The notes: generated from the letters alone by a model not told the origin. A stretch of 64,000 nt of DNA from Streptomyces buecherae (GCF_014295035.1 NZ_CP060404.1:5554501-5618500), one strand, 5' to 3'; counted from the stretch's first letter, positions 1-8,822 are shown. Numbers and translations are program-made.

Positions 1-2268
1 CTTGCGGTCCAGGCCGATGGCCCGCAGCATGCCGATCTCCTGCGACCGCTCGAAGACCGACATGGCCAGCGTGTTGACCACTCCGAGCACCGCGACGATC
101 ACGGCCATCGCGAGCAGCCCGTAGAGCATGTTCAGCATCAGGTTGATCAGCTTGGCTATGTCGTTGGAGACGTCGTCCATCGTCTGGACCTTGATGGCCG
201 GGTTGTCACCCAGCGCCTTCTCCAGCGACTCCTTGGTGTCGTCGCTGAGGCCGTCCTTGGTCTTGAGCAGGACCTGGAAGTCGGCGATGTCCTTCACGTG
301 CGGGGTGAGGGTGGCGTTGTCGACCATCACGCCGGAGATGATCATGTTGCCCTCGTAGATGCCCGACACCACCAGGCGGCTCTTCTTGCCGTCCTCGAAG
401 GTCGTGGGCAGCGAGGAGCCGACCTTCCAGCCGCGGTCCTCGGCGAGGTCCTTGTCGACGACGACCCGGTTGCCGCCGAGCCCGGCGAAGGAGCCCTCGG
501 TGAACTCCAGCTTCGTCAGGTCGCCGATGGCCTTGCCGTTGACGCCGGCCAGCTCCGTCTTCTTGCCGTTGACCCGGGACGGCGAGAACCGCAGCGGGCT
601 GGACTTCTCGACCTCGGGCTGCTTCTCCAGCTTCTCGCCGACCTCGGGGGCGAGCGGGGTCATGCTGGCCATGCTGACGATGTAGTCGGCCTTGAGCGAG
701 TCCCGGGCCATCTTGTCGATGGCGTTCTGTATGCCACCGGCGATCACGGTCAGGCCGGTGATCAGGGTCAGGCCGATCATCAGCGCGGAGGCCGTGGCGG
801 CCGTGCGGCGCGGGTTGCGCACCGCGTTCTGCCGGGCGAGCTTGCCGGGCATTCCGAAGATCCGCAGCACCGGGGCCGCGGCCGCGATCAGCGGCCGGGA
901 GAGCAGCGGCGTCAGGACGAAGACGCCGATCATCAGCAGCCCGGCGCCCAGGCCCATCGGGCCCTTGCCGTCGTCCATGGTGGTCGCGGCCAGGACCAGG
1001 GCGATGCCGACACCGGCGAAGAGCGCGCCGATGCTGTTGCGCACCACCAGGCCACGCGTGGTCGGCGGGGCGTGCACGCTGCCCATCGCGGCGATCGGCG
1101 GGATCTTCGCCGCGCGGCGGCCGGGCAGCCAGGCGGCCAGCACGGTCACCACGATGCCGACGAAGAGCGAGGCGCCGATCGTGGTGGGGGTGATCACCAG
1201 CGGGCCGTCCGGGACGGTGGCGCCGCTGGAGTTCAGCAGCGAGCGCAGCCCGGCGCCGATGCCGATGCCGGCGAGCAGGCCGGTCACGGCGGCGATCGAG
1301 CCCACGACCGTCGCCTCGATGAGCACCGAGCGGGTCACCTGGCGGCGGCTGGCGCCGACCGCGCGCATCAGCGCCAGCTCCTTGGTGCGCTGCGCGACGA
1401 GCATGGTGAAGGTGTTGGCGATGATGAAGATGCCGACGAACAGGGCGATCCCGGCGAAGGCGAGCATGCCGGTCCGCATGCCGCTCAGCTCGTTCTCGAT
1501 GTCCTTGGCCTGGTCGTCCGCGAGCTTGTCGCCGGTGTCGACCTCGGTCCGGTCCGGCAGGACCTTCTCGACCTGCGCCTTGAGCGCCTCCTGCGTGGTG
1601 CCCGGCTTGGCCTTCAGCTCGATGCCGGTGAACTTGCCGGGCTCCGCGTACAGCTTCTGCGCGGTCTTGGTGTCGAACAGCGCGAGGCTTCCGCCCGCCG
1701 CGACGTTGCCGTCGTCGGTGGTGAAGATGCCGACGACCTTCTGCTTCAGGACGGGGCCGTCGACCGACACGTCGATGCTGTCGCCGATCTTGTAGTCGGC
1801 GCGGTCCGCGGTCCTGGAGTCGAGCGCCACCTCACGCACGTTGGTCGGGCCGCGGCCCTCCTTCATCGTGTAGCGCGCGTCCTTGCCGTCCTTGGACGGG
1901 AAGTAGTTGCCGCCGGAGGAGGTGAACCCGTCGCCGACGAGCTTGCCGTCCTTGTCGGGTATCGCGGCGAAGCCCGTCACGGTACCGGTCGCCGACTCGG
2001 CGCCCGGCAGCTTCGTCACCTGGTCGAGCAGGGACTGGCTCAGCTTGGGCGCGTCGCCCGGGTTGTCCTTGACGTCGGCGTCGTCGGGGTTGATCGCGAC
2101 GTCGACGTTGGTGAACCCCTTCTCGGAGCTCTTCTGGTAGGCGTCGGAGATGGTCGAGGTGAAGACCAGGGTGCCGGCGACGAACGCCACGCCGAGCAGC
2201 ACGGCGAGGACGGTCATCAGCAGTCTGGCCTTGTGCGCGAGCACGTTGCGCAGGGCGGTACGGAACAT
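1..2268 (-). CDS. FtsX/MacB-type ABC transporter permease (C-terminus outside window)
   Basis: This is the membrane subunit of an ABC transporter of the FtsX/LolE/MacB class, which moves lipophilic or peptide substrates or works mechanically in the envelope. The 756 residues present start MFRTALRNVLAHKARLL, giving a first membrane segment at about residues 15-37. A large extracytoplasmic MacB-like domain follows, then an FtsX membrane block with ALMRAVGASRRQV, a central membrane pair, a second extracytoplasmic domain and the first helix of a second FtsX block (MLRAIGLDRK at the window edge). The duplicated layout is usual for actinobacterial permeases of about 840-850 residues, so under 100 residues are missing. 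The start lies 48 bp after the ATPase stop, in the same direction, so the two form an operon. Substrate unknown. Confidence 0.93.
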   Translation of the reverse strand, partial: MFRTALRNVLAHKARLLMTVLAVLLGVAFVAGTLVFTSTISDAYQKSSEKGFTNVDVAINPDDADVKDNPGDAPKLSQSLLDQVTKLPGAESATGTVTGFAAIPDKDGKLVGDGFTSSGGNYFPSKDGKDARYTMKEGRGPTNVREVALDSRTADRADYKIGDSIDVSVDGPVLKQKVVGIFTTDDGNVAAGGSLALFDTKTAQKLYAEPGKFTGIELKAKPGTTQEALKAQVEKVLPDRTEVDTGDKLADDQAKDIENELSGMRTGMLAFAGIALFVGIFIIANTFTMLVAQRTKELALMRAVGASRRQVTRSVLIEATVVGSIAAVTGLLAGIGIGAGLRSLLNSSGATVPDGPLVITPTTIGASLFVGIVVTVLAAWLPGRRAAKIPPIAAMGSVHAPPTTRGLVVRNSIGALFAGVGIALVLAATTMDDGKGPMGLGAGLLMIGVFVLTPLLSRPLIAAAAPVLRIFGMPGKLARQNAVRNPRRTAATASALMIGLTLITGLTVIAGGIQNAIDKMARDSLKADYIVSMASMTPLAPEVGEKLEKQPEVEKSSPLRFSPSRVNGKKTELAGVNGKAIGDLTKLEFTEGSFAGLGGNRVVVDKDLAEDRGWKVGSSLPTTFEDGKKSRLVVSGIYEGNMIISGVMVDNATLTPHVKDIADFQVLLKTKDGLSDDTKESLEKALGDNPAIKVQTMDDVSNDIAKLINLMLNMLYGLLAMAVIVAVLGVVNTLAMSVFERSQEIGMLRAIGLDRK

Positions 2269-2316
2269 GGGTCTGTCAGTCCTGGGGGAGGGGGCCGGTG
2301 GTCGGGGTCGCCTGGA

Positions 2317-3087
2317 TCAGCTCGTCCGGCCCTTGGCGTCGAAGCGCTTCATGCGGTCGAGGACCGCGTCGGCGGTCGGCTCGTACAGCTCGTCGACGAT
2401 CTGGCCGTCGGCGAGGAAGACCACGCGGTCCGCGTAGCCCGCGGCCACCGGGTCGTGGGTGACCATCACGACGGTCTGGCCCAGCTCGCGCACGGAGTTG
2501 CGCAGGAAGCCCAGCACCTCGGCGCCCGAGCGCGAGTCGAGGTTTCCGGTCGGCTCGTCGGCGAACATGATCTCGGGCTTGCCGGCCAGGGCGCGGGCCA
2601 CGGCCACGCGCTGCTGCTGGCCACCGGAGAGCTGGTTCGGCCGGTGCTTGAGACGACCGGAGAGGCCGACCGTCTCCACGACCGTGTCGAGCCACTGCTT
2701 GTCGGGCTTGCGGCCCGCGATGTCCATGGGGAGCGTGATGTTCTCGATGGCGTTCAGCGTGGGCAGCAGGTTGAACGCCTGGAAGATGAAGCCGATCTTG
2801 TCGCGGCGCAACTGGGTGAGCTTCTTGTCCTTCAGGGTCGTCAGCTCGACGTTGCCGATCTGGGCCGAGCCGCCGGAGACCGAGTCGAGGCCGGCCATGC
2901 AGTGCATGAGCGTGGACTTGCCGGAGCCGGAGGGGCCCATGATCGCGGTGTACTCGGCCTGCCGGAACTCGACGGTGACGCCACCGAGGGCCACTACCTG
3001 GGTCTCGCCCTGTCCGTAGACCTTGCGAAGATCCGTTGCGCGTGCGGCCACCGCGGTGCTGCGGGTGGCGGTGGAGGTGGTGGTCAC
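2317..3087 (-). CDS. ABC transporter ATP-binding protein (MacB/LolD type)
   Basis: This 256-residue cytoplasmic ATPase powers the downstream FtsX-like permease. Walker A is GPSGSGKS (residues 51-58), followed by the Q-loop in FIFQAFNLLPTLNA, the signature LSGGQQQR, Walker B IMFADEPTGNLD and the H-loop in VTHD. The EPTGNLD stretch is typical of the MacB/LolD/FtsE subfamily. The GTG start is chosen because AGGAG (complement of 3095-3099) sits 7 nt upstream. It is the first gene of a two-gene operon. What it exports cannot be told from the sequence. Confidence 0.95.
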   Translation of the reverse strand: MTTTSTATRSTAVAARATDLRKVYGQGETQVVALGGVTVEFRQAEYTAIMGPSGSGKSTLMHCMAGLDSVSGGSAQIGNVELTTLKDKKLTQLRRDKIGFIFQAFNLLPTLNAIENITLPMDIAGRKPDKQWLDTVVETVGLSGRLKHRPNQLSGGQQQRVAVARALAGKPEIMFADEPTGNLDSRSGAEVLGFLRNSVRELGQTVVMVTHDPVAAGYADRVVFLADGQIVDELYEPTADAVLDRMKRFDAKGRTS

Positions 3088-3895
3088 GGTCGAACTCCTG
3101 TCGTGCGGTGCCTGGGGACTCCACTATCTTCGCCGGCCTTTCGCCCCGGGCCATCAGCCCCTGCGCCCGTTCCCGGGGAGACTCACGAGGTACGCCGGAG
3201 GAGGCGACTCATCCTTGGGTAGGAGGAGAACCCCGAGAGACGGCCGCGCGCCTCGGGCAGCGGCCCCCACCACCCTGAGCCGATCCGCGCGGTCCGGCCG
3301 GCCCCCGCTCCCTGGTCCTCCGGCTCCCGGCCGCGCGTTGCCCGCCGCCGTCCCCCGACGCCGCGATGGTCACGATGGTCGCGGCGGCGCGAGAGGGGCG
3401 AGACCGTGCGGAGGGAGCCGCGGCCACCGGCAAGGGGCCGGGAAGGGGTTGGGAAGGGCCGCGCTGCGTACGATGCGGTGGCTCGTAGCGGGGGCTTTCG
3501 CTCCGTTTCGGTTTCTGCTAATGCGGGCGCTTTGTGATGTGTCGACAGGCCCTGGCGGGGGCGGGGTTGCGGCCCTTGGCGCGGCGCGGCGCGTACGGGA
3601 GGTGTACGGCCTACGGGTGGAGGACCGGAAGCGCGTTCGTCACTTTTCTCAACGCTGCGTCGAGTTTCCGTCATTTCGGTCCGATGGGCGTGACGTACCG
3701 CACCAACAGTGCCGATGGGCCAGCGGCATGTGCCAGCGGCGAGTTCGTCCTGCTGATGCTCCCTCAGGTGCCAATAAAATAAGACAACGGCGATCGACCG
3801 TTCAGCCGTTCGTGGCGCCTTCCCCGGCTAGGCTCGTCCTGCTCTCCTTTGAGGGGACGGCCGTACGCCGTATGTGCGGCAGCGAGAGCGCCCCT
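3088..3895. other. Intergenic region upstream of the ABC operon and of bldA
   Basis: No convincing gene is seen in these 808 bases; open frames here are high-GC shadows with no family resemblance. The part next to the ABC operon holds its promoter and ribosome binding site. A short AT-rich patch (about 3768-3790) and a TAGGCT hexamer at 3829-3834 precede the tRNA gene; the hexamer resembles a vegetative -10 element, but no good -35 is visible at normal spacing. Confidence 0.5.
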
Positions 3896-3980
3896 GCCCG
3901 GATGGTGGAATGCAGACACGGCGAGCTTAAACCTCGCTGGCCTACGGGCCGTGCCGGTTCAAGTCCGGCTCCGGGCACCA
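3896..3980 (+). tRNA. bldA: tRNA-Leu(UUA), anticodon TAA, bldA
   Basis: The RNA folds as a tRNA: acceptor arm GCCCGGA/TCCGGGC, anticodon arm GCGAG-CTTAAAC-CTCGC with anticodon TAA, a long class II variable arm, T arm GCCGG-TTCAAGT-CCGGC, discriminator A and an encoded CCA (3978-3980). It is the tRNA that reads the rare UUA leucine codon. In Streptomyces this gene is bldA; it is dispensable for vegetative growth but needed for aerial mycelium and many secondary metabolites, because UUA codons are confined to a small set of developmental and accessory genes. The neighbouring FtsX-type ABC operon agrees with the bldA locus as I remember it. Two genes in this window (at 33994 and 60811) contain a TTA codon. 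Confidence 0.97.
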
Positions 3981-4446
3981 CTCCGCTCGTCCGGTCTGAC
4001 CTGGAGATACGGCCCGTAGCCCGGGCCCACCCGAACCCCCACGACGCTGCGTGGCGACGCCGCCCGCGCACGCCGCCCGTCACCACCCGCCGCCGGCCCG
4101 GGCGGACTTCCCGCCGGGGCGCACTCCCACCGCGCGCGACGGGGCGCCCGACCCGCCCCAGCGGCTTTCTCGGCGCGGCGCGCGCCCTGTGTCGCGCCTC
4201 ACCCGGGGCCAGTTGGGTGTACCCGGCACGTGGCCGCGCCCCGCGAGAGGGACGCGGCGCTACAGGTCCGCCCTTCTGGGGATTTGCCGGATTTCCCGAA
4301 CTTTCCCAAGAATGAACCGTCTTGGCCTGCCTCCTGGACCCCCGTCGCGTCGCCGGCACCGCGCCCGCCGTGGCGACCGGTTCGCTTCGGGTTCCGAACG
4401 CGGCGCCGTCGCCGGCCTCGCGCGGGCCCGTACGGGAACCCGTACG
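3981..4446. other. Intergenic region between bldA and the DMT transporter gene
   Basis: No gene is supported in these 466 bases. The stretch is very GC-rich with many short repeats. A less GC-rich patch occurs at about 4270-4330. A hexameric run of CGAACC just past 4446 lies inside the end of the transporter gene and encodes its Ser-Gly tail. Confidence 0.4.
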
Positions 4447-5502
4447 TCACCCCGTGCGCGAACCCGAACCCGAACCCGAACGCGGTGCCGTGCGTGGCCG
4501 GGTGCCCCGCTTCGTCGCCGGCACCGGCGCCGGTGACGTCGCAGTCCGGACGGCGCCCGCGCTGGCGGCCACCACCAGTGCGATGGCCGCGACTTCGGGC
4601 AGCGCCAGGCCCTGATGGAGGACCAGGTACCCGGCGAGGGCGGCGACCGCGGGCGACAGGCTCATCAGTACGGAGAACGCGGCGGGCGCCAGGCGGCGCA
4701 GTGACAGCAGCTCCAGGGTGTAGGGGAGCACCGACGACAGCAGGGCCACCGCGCCCCCGAGGGCCAGCGCCGCCGGGTCGAGCAGGGCGCCGCCCGCGCT
4801 GGCCACCCCGAGCGGCAGGCTCAACAGCGCGCCGCAGGCCATCGCCCACGCCAGCCCGTCCACGCGCGGGAAGCGGCTGCCGGCCCGGGCCGACAGCAGG
4901 ATGTACGCGGCCCACAGCGCCCCCGCGCCCAGCGCGCAGCCCGCCCCGGCCGCGTGCAACTCGCCGAACCCGCCACGGCCGAGCAGCGCCACGCCGGCCA
5001 GCGCGAGCCCGGCCCACAGCCAGCGGCCCGGGCCGCGCGCCGTGACCACCGACAGCGCCAGCGGGCCCAGCACCTCCAAGGTCACGGCGGTGCCCAGCGG
5101 AATGCGGTCGATGGCCTGGTAGATCAGCGTGTTCATACCGGCCAGCGCCACCCCGAAGCCCGCGACCACGGCCCAGTCGGCGCGCCCGTAGCCGCGTACG
5201 GCCGGGCGGCAGACGAGCAGCAGCACCAGCGCGGAGAGGGCCAGCCGCAGCGAGACCACGCCGAGGGCGCCGACCCGGGGAAAGAGCGAGGCGGCCACCG
5301 CCGCGCCGAACTGTTGGGAGCAGATGCCGCCGGCCACCAGGCCGACCCCGACCCACCCCGCCGCGCGCTCGCCACGCCCGGCCCCGGCCGGGCCAGTCGG
5401 GGCAGCCGGGTCGACCGGGACAGCCGGGGCCGGGCTTTCGGGGCCGCTCACGCTCGCGTCGGCGGTGGGGGCGGGGGCGCGCACATCGGTCATACCGGCC
5501 AC
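4447..5502 (-). CDS. EamA/DMT-family exporter (RhtA-like)
   Basis: This 351-residue protein has about ten hydrophobic segments arranged as two EamA repeats, as in RhtA-like exporters of amino acids and small metabolites in the cytoplasmic membrane. It begins with a Pro/Ala-rich cytoplasmic leader of about 45 residues and ends with an unusual Ser-Gly tail made by a hexanucleotide repeat. GTG at 5502 is the longest start; ATG at 5493 (MTDVRAPAP) is equally possible, and neither has a clear ribosome binding site, so the mRNA may be leaderless. It is transcribed divergently from the LysR gene at 5563, with 60 bp between them, and is that regulator's likely target. Substrate unknown. Confidence 0.88.
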   Translation of the reverse strand: MAGMTDVRAPAPTADASVSGPESPAPAVPVDPAAPTGPAGAGRGERAAGWVGVGLVAGGICSQQFGAAVAASLFPRVGALGVVSLRLALSALVLLLVCRPAVRGYGRADWAVVAGFGVALAGMNTLIYQAIDRIPLGTAVTLEVLGPLALSVVTARGPGRWLWAGLALAGVALLGRGGFGELHAAGAGCALGAGALWAAYILLSARAGSRFPRVDGLAWAMACGALLSLPLGVASAGGALLDPAALALGGAVALLSSVLPYTLELLSLRRLAPAAFSVLMSLSPAVAALAGYLVLHQGLALPEVAAIALVVAASAGAVRTATSPAPVPATKRGTRPRTAPRSGSGSGSRTG

Positions 5503-5562
5503 GCTAGGCAGCCCGCGCTGAGTGGGGAAATGCCGGTTGAGCGGTGGTTATGCTTCCCAGTC

Positions 5563-6432
5563 ATGACCATGGAGCTGCGTCATCTGCGCCACTTCCTCGC
5601 CATCGCCGACGAGGCCAACCTGACCCGCGCCGCGGCCCGGCTCCACCTCACCCAGCCCGCCCTGTCCCGCTCCCTGCGCCAGCTCGAAGCGCACCTCGGG
5701 GTGCGGCTCGCCGACCGCTCCACACACCACCTGCGCCTCACCGACGCCGGCCGCGCCTTTCGGTCCCGGGCCGCCACCGCGCTGGCCGCCGTGGACGCGG
5801 CCCTGGACCCAAGCCGCCTGGGCGCCTGGCCGCTGCGGCTCGGGCACGCCTGGTCGGCGCTCGGCACCTTCACCACGCCGCTGCTCCGCCGCTGGCGCCA
5901 GACCCACCCCGACACACCACTGGAACTGCTGCGCATCGACGACCGCGGCGCCGGCCTCACCGCGGGCAAGGTCGACGCCGCGCTGCTGCGCGGGCCGCTG
6001 CCCGAGCCCGGGCTGCGCAGCGCGTACCTGCTCAGCGAGGACCGGGTCGCGGCGCTGCCCGACGACAGCCCGCTGGCCGGGCGCGCCGAGCTGACGCTGG
6101 CCGACCTCGCCGACCAGAGCGTCACCCTCAACACGGTCTCCGGCACGACGAGCAGCGAGCTGTGGCCGCCCGGGCGCGGGCCGTCCGCGACCGTACGGGT
6201 CGGCAACACCGACGACTGGCTGGCCGCCATCGCGGCCGGCCGCGCGGTCGGCGTGAGCACCGCGGCCACCGCCGCCCTGCACCCCCACCCCGGCGTCACC
6301 TACCGGCCGCTGACCGACGCCTCGCCCGTGCCGGTCTTCCTGGCCTGGACCGACCCGCCGAGCCACCCGGCCGTGGCCGACCTCGCGGCCCTCGCCCAGG
6401 AGGTGACGCGCCAACAGCCGCCCGCCGGGTGA
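5563..6432 (+). CDS. LysR-family transcriptional regulator
   Basis: The 289-residue protein opens with a classical LysR winged helix-turn-helix: MELRHLRHFLAIADEANLTR, then AARLHLTQPALSRSLRQLE (about residues 20-40). A periplasmic-binding-protein-like effector domain follows from about residue 85. LysR proteins bind as tetramers to a divergent promoter and respond to a small co-inducer. The gene is back-to-back with a DMT exporter, which is the usual arrangement for control of the exporter by its substrate. ATG 5563 is chosen; ATG 5569 (MELRHL) is the alternative. Confidence 0.93.
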   Translation: MTMELRHLRHFLAIADEANLTRAAARLHLTQPALSRSLRQLEAHLGVRLADRSTHHLRLTDAGRAFRSRAATALAAVDAALDPSRLGAWPLRLGHAWSALGTFTTPLLRRWRQTHPDTPLELLRIDDRGAGLTAGKVDAALLRGPLPEPGLRSAYLLSEDRVAALPDDSPLAGRAELTLADLADQSVTLNTVSGTTSSELWPPGRGPSATVRVGNTDDWLAAIAAGRAVGVSTAATAALHPHPGVTYRPLTDASPVPVFLAWTDPPSHPAVADLAALAQEVTRQQPPAG

Positions 6433-6501
6433 CGCACGGGCCCGCCGGGAGCCCCGCACCGGTCGCACGGGCGCCGCTGGCTTGCCGCACGCGCCGCGGG
6501 C

Positions 6502-7398
6502 TCAGGCCCGGGCGGCCGGGCCGGGCGCGGGGGGTGCCACGGGGTGCCGGCGCCGTGCCTGCGCCAGCAGCGTCAGCGCGTGCTGGGACGCCGAGTCGGC
6601 GGCGGCGGTGATCAGCACCAGGGACTGCCCGGGCGACCGTGGCAGCGGCAGGTTCTGCTGGGTGACCGTGAGCGAGCCGACGACCGGGTGGCGCAGCTCG
6701 TACACGTCGCCCTCGCACGGGTGCACGCGGTGGTCGGCCCAGAGCGCGGCGAACTCCGGGCTGCCGATCGACAGCTCCCCGATCAGCGCGGCCAGGCGGG
6801 CGTCACCGGGGTAGCGGCCGGCGACGTGCCGCAGGTTGCTCACCATGGCGCGGGCCTTGCGCCGCCGGTCGACGTACAGGTCGCGGCCGTGCGGGTCGAG
6901 GAAGAGGAGGCGGGCCAGGTTCGGCCGGCCGTCCTGGCGGTCGGGGCTCGCCGGGTCGAGGTGGCCGGCCAGCAGGGCGTGCCCCGGGCCGTTCCACGCG
7001 AGCACGTCCGCGCGCCGGCCCACCACGAGCGCGGGCACCTCGCCCACCGCGCCCAGCAACTCCCGCGTCGCGGGCAGCACCCGTTCGGGGCCCGCACCCG
7101 CGCCCGCCCCCGGCCCCGGCCGCCGCGCCGGTCCGCTCAGGTGGTCGAGGTGGGCGCGCCCGTGCGCGTCGAGCCCGAGCACCCGGGCGATGGCGTCCAG
7201 CACCTCGGGGGACGCGTTGTGCGCCTGCCCCTGTTCGAGCCGGGTGTAGTACGAGACGCCGACCCCGGCCAGCAACGCCAGCTCCTCCCGCCGCAGCCCG
7301 GGCACCCGCCGCCGCCCCGCGTCGGGCAGCCCGACGTCCTCGGGCCGCACCCGGGCCCGTCGCGCGCGCAGAAACTCACCGAGCCGCCTGTCGTCCAT
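6502..7398 (-). CDS. XRE-family regulator with MmyB-like ligand domain
   Basis: The 298-residue protein has an N-terminal helix-turn-helix (about residues 8-75; GLRREELALLAGVGVSYYTRLEQG is split across its helices) and a C-terminal PAS-like MmyB domain (about 110-270) carrying the family's conserved LLFLDP and RDLYVDRRRKA regions. Such regulators are common in streptomycetes and often control a neighbouring oxidoreductase or hydrolase; some bind fatty acids. It is divergent from the MBL-fold hydrolase at 7536. A perfect 13-bp palindrome lies in the shared promoter region. Confidence 0.93.
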   Translation of the reverse strand: MDDRRLGEFLRARRARVRPEDVGLPDAGRRRVPGLRREELALLAGVGVSYYTRLEQGQAHNASPEVLDAIARVLGLDAHGRAHLDHLSGPARRPGPGAGAGAGPERVLPATRELLGAVGEVPALVVGRRADVLAWNGPGHALLAGHLDPASPDRQDGRPNLARLLFLDPHGRDLYVDRRRKARAMVSNLRHVAGRYPGDARLAALIGELSIGSPEFAALWADHRVHPCEGDVYELRHPVVGSLTVTQQNLPLPRSPGQSLVLITAAADSASQHALTLLAQARRRHPVAPPAPGPAARA

Positions 7399-7434
7399 CC
7401 CCCCAGCCTCGCGCCCACCGCCGCCGCGAGCCAG

Positions 7435-7447
7435 CCCCTGTCAGGGG
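7435..7447. promoter_or_regulatory. Palindrome CCCCTG-T-CAGGGG in divergent promoter, candidate XRE operator
   Basis: A perfect inverted repeat of 6-bp arms around one base sits 37 bp upstream of the XRE start and about 90 bp before the hydrolase. Its place between the regulator and the divergent gene suggests an autoregulatory operator. No binding data are implied. Confidence 0.4.
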
Positions 7448-7535
7448 TGGGCACGGGCGGGGCTGGTCCGCCGCGCGCGCCCACCAGAGCCTGAACGGGT
7501 CCGACCCACCCGCCCCACCCCCGCCGGAGACAGCC

Positions 7536-7655
7536 ATGAACGACGCGGCCATGAACGACGCGCTTATGCACGACGCGGCCATGAACGGAGCGACCGTGAA
7601 CGACGCGGCCATGAACGAAGCGACCGCGAACGCAGCGACCGTGAACGAAACAGCC
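7536..7655 (+). repeat. 15-bp coding repeat (MNDAA-type pentapeptide), eight degenerate copies
   Basis: Eight consecutive 15-bp units of the type ATGAACGACGCGGCC encode MNDAA, MNDAL, MHDAA, MNGAT, VNDAA, MNEAT, ANAAT and VNETA. The early copies are nearly identical and the later ones diverged. Five copies contain an in-frame ATG. The repeat precedes the conserved hydrolase domain. Confidence 0.9.
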
Positions 7656-8588
7656 GAAGGAGCGGGAGTCGTGCCCGAGGCGGCCGTGCACGAGATCGTC
7701 CTCGGTGACGTCACGATCACCCGGGTCACCGAGTACTACGGGTCCGTCCGCATGAGCCCCCGGGAGTTCTTCCCGGACAGCCCCGAGGCCGCCTGGGAGT
7801 CCCACCGCCCCTGGCTGGTCCCCGACTTCCTGGCCGCCGACACGGACATCTGCCAGTCCGCGGTGCAGACCTGGGTGGTGCGCAGCGAGGGCAGGACCAT
7901 CCTGGTGGACACGGGCGTCGGCAACCACAAGGAGCGGCCCTACGCGCCGGTCTGGAGCCATCTGCGCACCGGATACCTGGACAACCTGGCGCGTGCCGGC
8001 GTACGCCCCGACGACGTGGACCTGGTGATCAACACCCACCTGCACGTCGACCACGTCGGCTGGAACACCTTCCTGGACGGCGGCGTGTGGACGCCCACCT
8101 TCCCGCGCGCGACGTACCTGATGCCGCGCCGCGACTTCGAGTTCTGGGACCCCGCGCGCGGCCACACCCCCCGGCTCGGGCGGGGCAACCAGAACGTGTT
8201 CGAGGACAGCGTGGCGCCCGTGCACGAGGCGGGGCAGACCCTGCTGTGGGACGACGGCCACACCATCGACGCGAACCTGCGCCTCGAACTCGCCCCCGGC
8301 CACACCCCCGGCTCCGCGGTGCTGAAGCTCGCCTCGGGCGGGGATCGCGCGGTGTTCGTCGGCGACCTGCTGCACACGCCGCTCCAGTTCGTCGAGCCCG
8401 ACGTCAACAGTTGCTTCTGCGAGGACCCGGTGCGCGCCCGCGCCTCCCGGCACCGACTCCTGGGCTGGGCCGCCGACCACCGCGCCCTGGTCCTGCCGGC
8501 CCACCTCGGCGGGCACGGCGGCGCGGAGGTCGGCCGGCGCGGCGCCGGCTTCGCCATCAGGAAGTGGGCCCCCTTCTCCCGCCTCTGA
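7536..8588 (+). CDS. MBL-fold metallo-hydrolase (lactonase-like)
   Basis: This is a zinc-dependent metallo-beta-lactamase-fold hydrolase. The metal motif THLHVDHVGWN is followed by ELAPGHTPGS and FVGDLLHTP, placing it with lactonase and quorum-quenching type hydrolases rather than true beta-lactamases. The conserved fold begins near residue 47 (PEAAVHEIVLGDVTITRV). The first 45 residues are a degenerate pentapeptide repeat (MNDAA type) with five in-frame ATG codons. Two starts are credible: ATG 7536, preceded by GGAGA, and GTG 7671, preceded by GAAGGAG with 8-nt spacing. The second gives a 305-residue protein of ordinary family length. The esterase at 8823 follows in the same direction. Confidence 0.88.
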   Translation: MNDAAMNDALMHDAAMNGATVNDAAMNEATANAATVNETAEGAGVVPEAAVHEIVLGDVTITRVTEYYGSVRMSPREFFPDSPEAAWESHRPWLVPDFLAADTDICQSAVQTWVVRSEGRTILVDTGVGNHKERPYAPVWSHLRTGYLDNLARAGVRPDDVDLVINTHLHVDHVGWNTFLDGGVWTPTFPRATYLMPRRDFEFWDPARGHTPRLGRGNQNVFEDSVAPVHEAGQTLLWDDGHTIDANLRLELAPGHTPGSAVLKLASGGDRAVFVGDLLHTPLQFVEPDVNSCFCEDPVRARASRHRLLGWAADHRALVLPAHLGGHGGAEVGRRGAGFAIRKWAPFSRL

Positions 8589-8598
8589 CCCCGCCGAG

Positions 8599-8742
8599 CC
8601 CCCCCGAGCAAGCCCCCCCGAGCAAGCCCCCCCGAGCAAGCCCCCCCGAGCAAGCCCCCCCGAGCAAGCCCCCCCCCGAGCAAGCCCCCCCCGAGCAAGC
8701 CCCCCCCCGAGCAAGCCCCCCCCCGAGCAAGCCCCCCGAGCA
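8599..8742 (+). repeat. Tandem array of 14-16 bp units, C(6-9)GAGCAAG
   Basis: Nine full units of a run of 7-9 C followed by GAGCAAG, plus a partial tenth, lie between the hydrolase stop and the esterase start. Units 1-5 have seven C and units 6-9 have eight or nine. The differing C-run lengths are what replication slippage would give. The array is outside the coding genes. Confidence 0.95.
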
Positions 8743-8822
8743 CGCACCGCCCGGGCCGCCGACCGGCCGAGCGAGGCCGACCCCGCGCGCCCGGCCCGGC
8801 ACGCCAGATGGAGCCAGCAGCC

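Noticed and set aside
298..3222. 974-aa open frame on the + strand across the ABC genes
   Set aside because: It is antisense to two genes with full ABC motifs; its Arg/Gly/Ala/His-rich composition is that of a high-GC shadow.
3534..3782. Possible 82-aa gene upstream of bldA
   Set aside because: Composition is irregular, there is no ribosome binding site and no conserved pattern; it lies in the promoter region of bldA.
3896..3980. bldA as an integration site of a mobile element
   Set aside because: No integrase gene and no direct repeat of the tRNA 3' end were found nearby.
8599..8742. Repeat array as CRISPR
   Set aside because: Units are contiguous with no spacers, and no cas genes are present.
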